From: UBA4285 sp050944355
GTDB taxonomy: Bacteria > Bacillota > Clostridia > Lachnospirales > Lachnospiraceae
Direction: 5' to 3'
DNA: 64,000 bases
Assembly (NCBI GenBank): GCA_050944355.1
Contig: JBMNQX010000006.1
Coordinates: forward strand, 65,991-129,990
Position numbers and translations under genes: made by a program. Position 1 is the first letter of the stretch, and each line of letters starts with the position of its first letter. Shown one piece after another: positions 7,968 to 16,527 of this stretch. Below the pieces are notes generated by a model. The model was not told the DNA's origin. It saw only the letters and a list, made by a program, of their open reading frames with translations, and searched no databases.

Positions 7968-10373
7968 CTCATTCTCCTTTGCTATTGTATCCTTATTTCC
8001 GGCATTGCCGGCTGTTTCCTGCTGTTTTGTCTCAGGCGCCGCTTCGTAGAGCTTTCCGTCTGCGCCGAGGACAACCGGGTGCTTCATCTTCTTGTCGTGC
8101 TTCGTGCTGAACATGTCAAAAAGATTCAGACGCAGCGCATTGCTCACGACAAATACGCTCGAGCAGCTCATGGCCGCCGCGCCCCACATCGGGTTCATCG
8201 TCAGCCCGAAATGCGCGTACAGGCCGGCCGCCAGAGGAATCAGCGCCACGTTGTAGATCAGGGCCCAGAAAAGATTCTCCACGATATCCCGGTACGTCTG
8301 GCGGGACAGGCGGATGGCCGCCGCCGCGTCACTCAGGCGCGATTTCATCAGAACGACATCCGCCGCGTCGATCGCGACATCCGTGCCGGCGCCGATCGCA
8401 ATGCCGATGTTGGCGCGGGTCAGAGCCGGGGCGTCATTGATGCCGTCGCCGACCATGGCGATCTTGCCTTTCTTCTGAAGCTGCGCGATCACGGCTTCCT
8501 TGCCCTCCGGGAGAACGCCGGCGATCACTTCGTCGACACCGGCCTGACGGCCGATCGCCTCCGCCGTTCTCTGGTTGTCGCCGGTCAGCATGACGACATG
8601 AATTCCCATATTCTTCATCTGGCGGATCGCTTCGGCCGAATCGTCCTTTATGACATCCGCCACGGCGATGATGCCGATCAGTTTTCCGTCACGTGTGAAG
8701 AACAGCGGCGTCTTGCCGTCTCCGGAAAGAGCTTCCGCCTTCCGCATCATATCCGCCGGAACTTCCGTGCGGCCGCTGATATATTTCCCGCTGCCGCCCT
8801 CAAGTTTTCTGCCGGCGAGCGTGGCCTCGAGGCCGTGTCCCGGCAGGGCCCTGAAGTCCTGCACATCCGAGACAAATACCTTGTTTTCATCCGCGTATTC
8901 GATAACCGCTTTGGCCAGCGGATGCTCGCTCTTCTTTTCAAGAGCTGCGGCCCACCCGACAAGTTCCTTTTCCGTCACGCCTTCCGCCGGGATGATATCG
9001 GTCACCTTCGGTTTGCCGCTTGTGATCGTTCCGGTCTTGTCAAGCGCGACGATCTGCACAGATCCTGTCTCCTGCAGCGCTTCCGCCGTCTTGAAGAGAA
9101 TTCCGTGCTTTGCGCCCATGCCGTTGCCGACCATGATCGCCACCGGCGTTGCGAGTCCCAGTGCGCACGGGCAGGACACAACCAGAACGCTTATGCCGCG
9201 CGCCAGCGCGTATCCGACCGTCTGTCCGAGCAACAGCCAGATCACGATCACGGCCGCCGCGATGAGAATAACCGCCGGGACAAAGAATCCGGAAATCGTG
9301 TCCGCAAGCTTTGCAACCGGCGCCTTTGTGGCCGCCGCGTCGCTGACCATCGAAATGATCTGCGAAAGCGTCGTGTCCTCGCCGACGCGGGTCGCGCGGC
9401 ACTTCAGAAAACCAGACTGGTTCAGCGTCGCTGAGCTCACCTGGCTCCCCTCGGCTTTGTCGACCGGTATCGACTCGCCGGTCAGCGCCGACTCATCGAC
9501 CGCGCTTTCGCCCTCGATCACCACGCCGTCGACCGGAATGTTCTCGCCCGGGCGGACGACGAAAATGTCGCCTTTTACGACATCATCAATTGAGATCTGC
9601 TGTTCGTTCCCGTCTCGGATCACGTTGACGGTCTTCGGCTCGAGCTTCATCAGACTCTTCAGAGCGTCCGTCGTGCGGCCCTTGGAGTACGACTCCAGCA
9701 TCTTGCCGACCGTGATAAGAGCCAGAATCATACCGGCCGATTCAAAATAAAACTCGTTCATGTACGGGGCCGCCGCTTCCGAGCCGCCCTGCACCTGCGC
9801 GTACGTCATGGCAAAGAGCATCACCGTGCTGTATCCGAACGCGGCCGAAGAACCGAGCGCAATCAGCGTGTCCATGTTCGGCGCGCCGTGAAACAGGCTC
9901 TTGAAACCGCTGATGAAAAACTGCTGATTGATCACCATGATGATGCCCGACAACAGAAGCTGCATCAGCCCCATCGCCACGTGATTGCCTTCCATGAACG
10001 GAGGCACCGGCCATCCCCACATATGCACACCCATCGAAAAATACATGAGCGCCAGCAGGAAGCCGATCGACGCGATCAGGCGCCTCTTGAGCACCGGTGT
10101 CGTTCTGTCCTTCAGCGCGTCTTCTTCCGCCGCAATCCGGGCGGACACGCTGCCTGACTTTTCCTTTGCTCCCGTGTCCTTTGGAAAAGCGCCGTATCCG
10201 GCGTCCTCGACAGCTTTGCAGATCGCGCCGGCGTCCGCCGTTCCTTCTACGCCCATCGAGTTCGTCAGAAGGCTCACGGAAACGCTTTTCACTCCCGGGA
10301 CCTTTGCCACGGCCTTTTCAACTCTTGCCTGGCAGGCCGCGCAGCTCATTCCCGTAACCGTATACTGCTCCAC
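7758..10373 (-). CDS. copA: Copper-exporting P1B-type ATPase with fused C-terminal copper chaperone domain
   Basis: An 871-residue protein starting with GTG. It exports Cu+ from the cytoplasm using ATP. Order of parts: N-terminal metal-binding domain with GMSCAAC (Cys11, Cys14), membrane helices, the ALTGE actuator motif near 297-300, the copper-translocating CPC motif at 401-403, the phosphorylation motif DKTGT at 445-449, GDGINDAP in the ATP domain, then a linker and a second heavy-metal domain with GMMCNHC (Cys814, Cys817). The final domain looks like a CopZ chaperone joined in frame and retains its own ribosome site and ATG. The gene lies 30 bases downstream of a CsoR repressor gene, so copper induction is expected. 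A GACAAATG octamer begins at the stop codon. Confidence 0.95.
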   Translation of the reverse strand: MEQYTVTGMSCAACQARVEKAVAKVPGVKSVSVSLLTNSMGVEGTADAGAICKAVEDAGYGAFPKDTGAKEKSGSVSARIAAEEDALKDRTTPVLKRRLIASIGFLLALMYFSMGVHMWGWPVPPFMEGNHVAMGLMQLLLSGIIMVINQQFFISGFKSLFHGAPNMDTLIALGSSAAFGYSTVMLFAMTYAQVQGGSEAAAPYMNEFYFESAGMILALITVGKMLESYSKGRTTDALKSLMKLEPKTVNVIRDGNEQQISIDDVVKGDIFVVRPGENIPVDGVVIEGESAVDESALTGESIPVDKAEGSQVSSATLNQSGFLKCRATRVGEDTTLSQIISMVSDAAATKAPVAKLADTISGFFVPAVILIAAAVIVIWLLLGQTVGYALARGISVLVVSCPCALGLATPVAIMVGNGMGAKHGILFKTAEALQETGSVQIVALDKTGTITSGKPKVTDIIPAEGVTEKELVGWAAALEKKSEHPLAKAVIEYADENKVFVSDVQDFRALPGHGLEATLAGRKLEGGSGKYISGRTEVPADMMRKAEALSGDGKTPLFFTRDGKLIGIIAVADVIKDDSAEAIRQMKNMGIHVVMLTGDNQRTAEAIGRQAGVDEVIAGVLPEGKEAVIAQLQKKGKIAMVGDGINDAPALTRANIGIAIGAGTDVAIDAADVVLMKSRLSDAAAAIRLSRQTYRDIVENLFWALIYNVALIPLAAGLYAHFGLTMNPMWGAAAMSCSSVFVVSNALRLNLFDMFSTKHDKKMKHPVVLGADGKLYEAAPETKQQETAGNAGNKDTIAKENEMTKTIKIEGMMCNHCEMTVKKALEALDGVDDAKVSHEAGEAVVTLSKDVDNAALKKAVEDKDYKVTAIG

Positions 10374-10403
10374 TCTCTCACTTTCCTTTCCAATCGCAAA
10401 TCC

Positions 10404-10748
10404 TTACTTCATCACTTTCTGCAGAAGCTTTACCAGCTCCTCGACCTTCTGTGTGCCGCCGGCTTTGATGTCATCGGCGACGCAGGTCTGGATGTGATCC
10501 GCGAGAATCACTTTGTTGAAACTGTTCAGCGCCGCGTTGATGGCGCTCACCTGTGTTATAATATCCGGGCAGTACGCATTGTTCTCGAGCATCCGCCGGA
10601 CACCGCGCACCTGCCCCTCAATCCGGTTCAGCCGGTTGAGCAGATCTTTGTATTCCTTCTCGGAGCGTTCCCGGCTTTTGTGCCGGCAGCAGTCCGGAAT
10701 AAACGTCTCTTCGGTCTCCTGAACTTCACTGTTCTTTTTCTCTTCCAT
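10404..10748 (-). CDS. csoR: CsoR family copper-sensing repressor
   Basis: A 114-residue DUF156 all-helical repressor. The Cu+ site of the family is visible as Cys in NNAYCPDII and His-x3-Cys in ADHIQTC. The core RLNRIEGQVRGVRRML is the family signature. An N-terminal extension holds an additional CCRH. It precedes copA in the same operon. When copper-loaded it should leave the operator just upstream and derepress the operon. Confidence 0.92.
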   Translation of the reverse strand: MEEKKNSEVQETEETFIPDCCRHKSRERSEKEYKDLLNRLNRIEGQVRGVRRMLENNAYCPDIITQVSAINAALNSFNKVILADHIQTCVADDIKAGGTQKVEELVKLLQKVMK

Positions 10749-10784
10749 AGAGCACCTCCTTCCTGAAGTTCTCCTTCAGCTGAC

Positions 10785-10816
10785 ATTATACTATACCCCA
10801 GCAGGGTATATTGCAA
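10785..10816 (-). promoter_or_regulatory. CsoR operator and promoter
   Basis: TATACCCCAGCAGGGTATA (10792-10810) is a palindrome of the GGGTATA type bound by CsoR proteins. On the minus strand it lies between a TTGCAA box (10816-10811) and TATAAT (10790-10785), so a bound repressor would block the promoter. The spacer is about 20 bases; an overlapping TATAGT would give 15. Confidence 0.75.
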
Positions 10817-10830
10817 GGGGGCAAAATAAA

Positions 10831-10887
10831 AAATGTGTCCCGTGCGGCGCAGCCTTTCGACTGCCCCGCGCACCGGACACATTTGTC
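10831..10887 (-). terminator. Terminator carrying a signature octamer
   Basis: On the minus strand AAATGTGTCC (10884-10875) pairs with GGACACATTT (10840-10831), followed by a T-rich run. The hairpin closes the flavoprotein gene. Its 5' arm begins inside TGACAAATG, the dispersed signature motif. Confidence 0.75.
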
Positions 10888-10898
10888 ATGAAACGAAA

Positions 10899-11519
10899 TT
10901 ATCTCGCGAAGTTCGTGCGGACGCTGGTCACGTTGTCAGGATGATTGATTCCGTTCTTTTTGCCGTTTTCAATCAGCCTGAGCATCCACGCCATGTTCTT
11001 TCCGAGGTTGTACATAGTCTGCAGTCCTTCCTTGTCCTGCGCGACGTCCTCTGCTTCCGATCCGAAAACGTGATTCCAGTATGACGAGGTGACAATCGGC
11101 ATCTGGTTGATGGAGAAGTGCTTGTTGATCACGTCCATCGTGCAGACCTGGCCGTTTCGGCGTGCGCTGGCAACCGCTGCCGCCGGCTTATACGCGAGGT
11201 ACTTGCCGGCCGATATCCAGAGCCGGTCCATGAAAGAAATCAGACGCCCGCTCGGATGCGCGTAGTAAACAGGCGTGCCGAAGACGTAACCGTCCGCCTC
11301 TTTGGCCTTCTCCGCGATCTCATCCACGACATCGCCGCAGACGCAGCGCCCTTCCCGGCCGCAGTATCCGCAGTTCAGGCAGTCGGACACCGGCTTTGTG
11401 CCGAGCCACACGATCTCCGAGTCGATTCCCTCTTCTTTCAATGCTCTGGCAACTTCCGAGAGCGCCGTATACGTACAGCCCTTTTCGTGCGTGCTGCTGT
11501 TCACCATCAGAACTTTCAT
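10899..11519 (-). CDS. NADPH-dependent FMN reductase/flavodoxin-like protein
   Basis: A 206-residue flavodoxin-fold protein. MKVLMVNSSTHEKGCTYTAL is the FMN phosphate loop, and a Cys-rich CLNCGYCGREGRCVC segment near residues 48-62 resembles the cysteine cluster of iron-sulfur flavoproteins. GTPVYYAHPSGRLISFMDRL is the conserved second flavin contact. It probably reduces quinones, metals or an iron-sulfur partner; the substrate is unknown. It is monocistronic. Confidence 0.8.
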   Translation of the reverse strand: MKVLMVNSSTHEKGCTYTALSEVARALKEEGIDSEIVWLGTKPVSDCLNCGYCGREGRCVCGDVVDEIAEKAKEADGYVFGTPVYYAHPSGRLISFMDRLWISAGKYLAYKPAAAVASARRNGQVCTMDVINKHFSINQMPIVTSSYWNHVFGSEAEDVAQDKEGLQTMYNLGKNMAWMLRLIENGKKNGINHPDNVTSVRTNFAR

Positions 11520-11841
11520 TTCAAACCTCCTTTATGTTTACGCCTGATATACTGCCATTATACCGCATCGGCTGTTTTTCCGGGGCCCTCTTCCCGCTCA
11601 CGCCCCATGACAAATGAACCGCGGCGCTCACAGATTTTCCGTCCGGGCCGCTTTTCATTTGATTATTCAATTATTATCTGCCGGATTTATTTAATTCTCC
11701 ACTACTTTTCTTTATAATATTTACAAGCTGGTCTGTTTCGGGTATGATTGCAGTCGTTGAAACGCAATGGAGCGCTGATCGCGGAGAGATTTCTCCGTGT
11801 GCTCATTGTGTTTTTTATTTTGCCTGAGAGAAGGAGGAATC
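11520..11841. promoter_or_regulatory. Leader region of the aspartase-like gene
   Basis: ATGACAAATG lies at 11607-11616, and CAAATG there can pair with CATTTG near 11646. An AT-rich TATAAT box is visible around 11714. A small GGAGA/TCTCC hairpin lies near 11780-11795. AAGGAGG at 11831-11837 is the ribosome site. Confidence 0.45.
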
Positions 11842-13239
11842 ATGATGATGAGCAAAGGGACAAGACCGGAGACAGATTCAATCGGGACACTGGAAGTGCC
11901 GATGGACGCATATTACGGCGTGCAGAGCGAGCGTGCAGCCAGGAATTTCCAGATCACCGGCCAGCACATGAACCCCAACTTCATCCGAAGCCTGGCGATG
12001 ATTAAAAAGTCCGCGGCCATCGTCAACGCGCGCGCCGGCCTCCTCTCAGATGAAAAACGCGATGCCATCTGTCAGGCAGCCGATGAGGTCATAGCCGGAA
12101 AATGGAACAGTTCCTTCATCGTGGACAGCATCCAGGGCGGCGCCGGGACAAGCGCCAACATGAACATGAACGAAGTTCTCGCGAACCGGGCAAATGAGCT
12201 GTTGGGCGGCGGCCTCGGAACCTATGATCATGTCCACCCGAACGACGACGTGAACATGGCGCAGTCCACGAACGACACCATCCCGACTGCCGGAAAAATG
12301 ACCGTCCTTTATCTGACAGATGTACTGGACGGCGAACTGAAACGGCTCGAGAAAGAGCTCGCGAAAAAAAGCGTGGAATTTCAGGATGTCCTGAAAATGG
12401 GCCGCACACAGCTGCAGGACGCCGTTCCGATGACGCTCGGCGAATCATTCGGCGGGTATGCCTCGATGATTCACCGCTGCCGCACAAGGCTCACCACGAC
12501 CGCGCGGAGTGAGATGTCAAAAATAAGTCTCGGCGCGACCGCAATCGGATCCGGCATCAACGCGTCAGCGTATTACCGCACGCACATCGCCGAAGAGCTC
12601 TCGGAAATCGCCGGGCGTCCTTTCACAATCGCTGACGATCTTTTCGACGCGACCGAAAACCTGGACGGCTTTTCCGCCGTCTCCGGCGCTCTTAAAGCCT
12701 GCGCACTCAGCCTTTCAAAGATGTGCAATGATCTGCGTCTTCTCTCGTCCGGCCCGCGCTGCGGTCTGAACGAAATCAATCTCCCGCCGAGACAGAACGG
12801 CTCTTCCATCATGCCCGGAAAAGTCAATCCGGTCATCCCGGAAGTCGTCACGCAGGCGGCTTTCCTGGTCGCAGGCCATGACACGACCATCACCATGGCG
12901 GCCGAAGCCGGACAGCTCGAACTCAACGCGTTTGAGCCTGTCACGTTCCACTGCCTGTTTGAATCGTTCACCGCTCTGACGGGGGCCGTCAGGACTCTTA
13001 CCGACAACTGCGTGAAAGGCATCACGGCCAATGCGGACCGCTGCCTCACACTCGAGCAGAACAGCGTCGGCATCGCGACCGCCCTCTGCCCGTACATTGG
13101 CTATGTCAAATCCGCAAAAGTCGCCAAAGAAGCGCTTCGCACCGGCCAGTCCGTGCGCGATGTCGTCCTCGCGCACCATCTCATGAGCCCCGCGAAACTA
13201 TCCGAGGTTCTCGACGCAAAACGCGCCGTGAGCGCATAA
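11842..13239 (+). CDS. aspA: Aspartate ammonia-lyase (aspartase)
   Basis: A 465-residue member of the fumarase/aspartase superfamily. It should interconvert aspartate with fumarate plus ammonia. The signature GSSIMPGKVNPVIPEV, the THDLL-region equivalent QSTNDTIPT and the TQLQDAVPMTLGE block are present. RNFQITGQ near the N terminus and GLNEINLP favour aspartase over class II fumarase, but fumarase cannot be excluded. AAGGAGG is five bases before the chosen ATG; an in-frame upstream ATG at 11797 has none. It converges on the ECF transporter gene with only six bases between stop codons and no terminator. Confidence 0.82.
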   Translation: MMMSKGTRPETDSIGTLEVPMDAYYGVQSERAARNFQITGQHMNPNFIRSLAMIKKSAAIVNARAGLLSDEKRDAICQAADEVIAGKWNSSFIVDSIQGGAGTSANMNMNEVLANRANELLGGGLGTYDHVHPNDDVNMAQSTNDTIPTAGKMTVLYLTDVLDGELKRLEKELAKKSVEFQDVLKMGRTQLQDAVPMTLGESFGGYASMIHRCRTRLTTTARSEMSKISLGATAIGSGINASAYYRTHIAEELSEIAGRPFTIADDLFDATENLDGFSAVSGALKACALSLSKMCNDLRLLSSGPRCGLNEINLPPRQNGSSIMPGKVNPVIPEVVTQAAFLVAGHDTTITMAAEAGQLELNAFEPVTFHCLFESFTALTGAVRTLTDNCVKGITANADRCLTLEQNSVGIATALCPYIGYVKSAKVAKEALRTGQSVRDVVLAHHLMSPAKLSEVLDAKRAVSA

Positions 13240-13245
13240 AACCGC

Positions 13246-13800
13246 TCAGGCGCGCACCGCCGGCACGCGCAGAACCGCCTGCACAAGAAAAAGCGAAATC
13301 AGCCGGTCCAGATAATCCGTCAGAATCTGCACGACAAAGATGCTGCCGGTCAGCCCGAGCGGCGTGTGCGCGAGAACCTGCACCAGCAGCGAAGATCCGG
13401 ACGACGTCACGCCGCCGAACACGGCCGCATTGATCAGGGAACTCACAATCGTCCCCGGAATCGTCACGATGAGCGCGTCAAGAAAGATGCGCGCCCTGCC
13501 GTGATTGCCCTTTCTCATGACAAATCCAGTCATAAGCCCCAGAATCATGCCGACCGGCGCGAAGTACAGAGAGTAAATGTCGCCGGTGAACGACATGATG
13601 ATGCCGGAGAGCAGCGGCGGAACCATCCCCCAGAGCGGCCCGAAGAGACAGGCGGTCAGAATCGTCCCGATGCTGTCGAGATAAATCGGCAGGCGGAACA
13701 AAAGCGCCAGCTGCCCGCCGATATAGTTGATCACAATCGCCAGGGCAATGGTGCAGATCATCGCGGCCCGCACATGTTTTGTCTGCTTTCCGCCCGTCAT
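13246..13800 (-). CDS. ECF transporter substrate-binding (S) component
   Basis: A 184-residue membrane protein with about five to six helices and the family features ALAIVINYIGGQLALLFRLPIY, LDSIGTILTACLFGPLWGM and PLLSGIIMSFTGD. It should bind a vitamin or nucleobase-like solute and work with shared EcfA/EcfT subunits encoded elsewhere. Its start codon overlaps the stop of the nucleoside hydrolase by four bases, so a nucleoside or base is the likely cargo (inference). Confidence 0.8.
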   Translation of the reverse strand: MTGGKQTKHVRAAMICTIALAIVINYIGGQLALLFRLPIYLDSIGTILTACLFGPLWGMVPPLLSGIIMSFTGDIYSLYFAPVGMILGLMTGFVMRKGNHGRARIFLDALIVTIPGTIVSSLINAAVFGGVTSSGSSLLVQVLAHTPLGLTGSIFVVQILTDYLDRLISLFLVQAVLRVPAVRA

Positions 13801-14792
13801 GACTGTTCCTCCTCATGAAGAATAGAATCGATCAAATCGAGCTGCTCATCCGGGCGGCGCAGAATCCTGCCGAGAAACAGATGCCAGAAACGCCGGACAT
13901 CGACGCGCGTATAGACGCGCGCGTTGGCAGACCGTTTGTAAAATCCTTTTTCATCGACCACCGTTTCGCCGCGCGCCGGTCCGTCCGTCTGAATGGCGGT
14001 ATAGGCGTCAAAGCCGGAAAGTATCGCAGGATCCAGGAACTGCGCCACAGCCAGCGGGTCGTTGATGACGCATCCGATCAGATGCTCCCACACCCAGTGA
14101 AAATGCATGTAATATTTTGTGATCTTCTGAATAAAATCACCGGTCTTTTCGTCCAGGCGCGTGATGTACGAAAGCATCGTAGGCGTGAGCACGATTTTCC
14201 GCGTCACGTCAAGACCGGCCATTTCAATCTGCCCGCCCTGCTGCGCCAGAGTGTCAAAGACGAGCGCCGCCGCCTCCGGGTCCTCCCAGTAATTGTATTC
14301 GGCCACCGGCGAACAGTTGCCGTAACTGCGGAAATTGCCGCCCATGGAGACGAGTCTCTCGATTTTCCCGAAGGCGTTTTTGTCCTTTTGAATCAGCTTT
14401 GCGAGATTCGTGAGCGGTCCGAGGGCGATCACACTCACACCGCCCTGCGCAAGCGTCTCAGCGAGAAAATCCACAGCCGGCTCATCCTGCACGCGAAAGC
14501 CCGCCGGGACCGGCAGAAAACTCTCGCCGAGGCCGTCCGCACCGTGCGTGTCCAGCGCGTTCCTGTACGGTTTTGAGAGCGGCTTTTCTTCACCCGCAAA
14601 AACCGGGATGTCCATCCGGCCGCAGAAGCGCAGTACCTTTCCCGCGTTGCCGCATCCCATCTCAAGCGGCGCATTGCCCGCCGTCACCGTAATGCCGAGA
14701 ACCTTCAGCTCCGGCGAGGCAAGAGCAAGCATAATGGCCAGCGCGTCGTCGATCCCCGGATCACAGTCGATAATCACATTTTTCTTATTCAT
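13797..14792 (-). CDS. Nucleoside hydrolase (inosine/uridine-preferring type)
   Basis: A 331-residue enzyme that splits ribonucleosides into base and ribose. The calcium-binding N terminus VIIDCDPGIDDALA (Asp11, Asp15, Asp16), the LGPLTNLA block near residue 125 and the GGN motif are present. The ATG at 14792 is preceded by GGAGAAGG; an in-frame ATG 75 bases upstream is unsupported. It is coupled to the ECF S component. The start region ATGACAAATC (on the plus strand) is a one-base variant of the signature motif. Confidence 0.88.
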   Translation of the reverse strand: MNKKNVIIDCDPGIDDALAIMLALASPELKVLGITVTAGNAPLEMGCGNAGKVLRFCGRMDIPVFAGEEKPLSKPYRNALDTHGADGLGESFLPVPAGFRVQDEPAVDFLAETLAQGGVSVIALGPLTNLAKLIQKDKNAFGKIERLVSMGGNFRSYGNCSPVAEYNYWEDPEAAALVFDTLAQQGGQIEMAGLDVTRKIVLTPTMLSYITRLDEKTGDFIQKITKYYMHFHWVWEHLIGCVINDPLAVAQFLDPAILSGFDAYTAIQTDGPARGETVVDEKGFYKRSANARVYTRVDVRRFWHLFLGRILRRPDEQLDLIDSILHEEEQS

Positions 14793-14869
14793 GACAAATC
14801 CTTCTCCACAGGGCCTGCCCTTTGGCGGTGCCAAACCTGCAGCGTTGTTTGGGCATCGCTTCCGCAAAA

Positions 14870-14910
14870 AAATGCCTGCACCTCATGAAAACGAGGCACA
14901 GGCATTTGTC
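14870..14910 (-). terminator. Terminator of sstT carrying a signature octamer
   Basis: On the minus strand AAATGCCTG (14907-14899) pairs with CAGGCATTT (14878-14870), with an inner CCTC/GAGG, followed by a T run. GACAAATG overlaps the start of the 5' arm. Confidence 0.8.
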
Positions 14911-15070
14911 ATATCCACAGTCAGTAAAGGTTTCCGGCAGATATTTTCTGAATCTGTCCGGATCCACCCGCGGATTTGTTATTCATGCTGCCTGGTTTTT
15001 TATACTGGGAGGTCCTCGAACCAGTGGCGCTGCTTTAAGCGCCTGTCACGTTACCATACTACGAATCGCG

Positions 15071-16345
15071 TCAGATGTCCAGCTTCAGGTTTCCGCCCAG
15101 GAAATACGGAAGGTCTTTGCCCTCCTTCTCCCACTGCCGGTACTCCGCGATCGCCGTGAACTCCACGTCGCCCGCCGAGTTGAGCGCGGTCTCGACAGAA
15201 TCCTGAATGACGCCGATGATAAATCCGACGCCGACAACCTGCATGGCCACGTCATTGCTGATACCGAACATCGAGCAGGCCATCGGAATGAGCAGAAGGG
15301 AACCGCCGGCGACGCCGGAGGCGCCGCACGCGCCCAGAGCCGCAAGCAGAGACAGAACCAGAGCTGACGGGAAATCTACCGTGATATTCATGGTGTGCGC
15401 GCACGCCAGCGTCATAATCGCAATCGTGACGGCCGCGCCGTCCATGTTGATGGTCGAGCCGAGCGGAATCGACACGGAATAAAAGTCTTTGTCGAGTCCG
15501 AGCCGCTCACAGGTGCGCATGTTGATCGGAATGTTCGCCGCCGAAGAGCGGGTGAAAAATGCGGTCAGGCCGGAATTCTTCAGGCATCTCCAGACGAGCG
15601 GATACGGATTTCTGTGAATCGTTATCGCCGCGACCAGCGGGTCCACGACCAGCGCGACAACCAGCATCGTTCCGACGAGAAGCAGGAGCAGCTGTCCGTA
15701 CTGCGTGAAAATCGAGAGACCATTTGTCGAGACATTTGTGTAAACGAGGCCCATGATTCCGAACGGAGCCATGTTGATAACCCAGCGGACGCACTGAGAG
15801 ACGCCGTCCGCAATATTGCGCAGCACCTCTTTCGTGTTCGCGGAAGCCACGCGCTTAAGAGCCAGCCCGAGCATGACCGCCCAGAACAGGATTCCGATGT
15901 AATTGGCTTCCATCAGCGCTTCGACCGGGTTGGCGATACAGTTCATCAGAAGATTCTTCATGACTTCGCCGATACCCTGCGGAACCGTCTCAGACTGCGC
16001 GGCGTCCGCCAGAACGATTTTGATCGGAAACAGGAAACTCGCCGTCACGGCTGCCAGCGACGCCAGAAATGTCGTCAGAAGATACAGCCAGATGACCAGC
16101 GCAAAGCGGCTGTCCAGTTTCGACTGTCCCTGTGCGAGTGCCGAGAGAACCAGCGTAAATACGAGAACCGGAGCCAGCGCTTTCAGCGCGCCGACAAACA
16201 GGTCGCCGAACACGCCGATCCACGACGCCTTCGGGAATGCCAGTGCCAGAACAATGCCGGCGGCCAGACCGATGACGATTCGAAGAATCAGGCTGACGCT
16301 GTTGTATCCCCTGGCGACCTTCTTGAAAAATGCAGTAACTGCCAT
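15071..16345 (-). CDS. sstT: Sodium/serine-threonine symporter
   Basis: A 424-residue dicarboxylate/amino acid:cation symporter of the SstT branch. Visible are the re-entrant loop motif FFTRSSAANIPINM, and SIPLGSTINMDGAAVTIAIM, which forms the sodium and substrate site. The length matches the family. It takes up serine and threonine with Na+. It has its own terminator. The 3' untranslated part (14911-15070) contains a small GGCGCT/AGCGCC hairpin near 15026-15043. One GACAAATG octamer encodes Thr-Asn at 15721. Confidence 0.9.
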   Translation of the reverse strand: MAVTAFFKKVARGYNSVSLILRIVIGLAAGIVLALAFPKASWIGVFGDLFVGALKALAPVLVFTLVLSALAQGQSKLDSRFALVIWLYLLTTFLASLAAVTASFLFPIKIVLADAAQSETVPQGIGEVMKNLLMNCIANPVEALMEANYIGILFWAVMLGLALKRVASANTKEVLRNIADGVSQCVRWVINMAPFGIMGLVYTNVSTNGLSIFTQYGQLLLLLVGTMLVVALVVDPLVAAITIHRNPYPLVWRCLKNSGLTAFFTRSSAANIPINMRTCERLGLDKDFYSVSIPLGSTINMDGAAVTIAIMTLACAHTMNITVDFPSALVLSLLAALGACGASGVAGGSLLLIPMACSMFGISNDVAMQVVGVGFIIGVIQDSVETALNSAGDVEFTAIAEYRQWEKEGKDLPYFLGGNLKLDI

Positions 16346-16527
16346 ATACTATACCCCCTCGAGGCGGATTCCGCTTTCCCGTCGGTTCCGTCTCTATTGC
16401 GCGGACAAGTGTCCTTTGCACATAGACAATATTTTAGCACTTTCAAGTGGCAGTTTGAAGAAAGAATCAAAACTTTCTGTCCGGAAACTGTATTTAATCA
16501 AGAACAATATGCTTTGGAAAGCGAAAA
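16346..16527. other. Intergenic region
   Basis: This holds the upstream region of sstT. No convincing gene or terminator is seen. Confidence 0.4.

Noticed and set aside
7860..9434. Long open frame on the plus strand across copA
   Set aside because: It is antisense to a clear CopA, Arg/His-rich, lacks any domain, and such shadows are common in GC-rich genes.
15005..15061. tRNA-like stretch (GGTTCGAG on the minus strand downstream of sstT)
   Set aside because: No consistent acceptor, D-arm or T-arm stems can be formed; only a small hairpin is supported.
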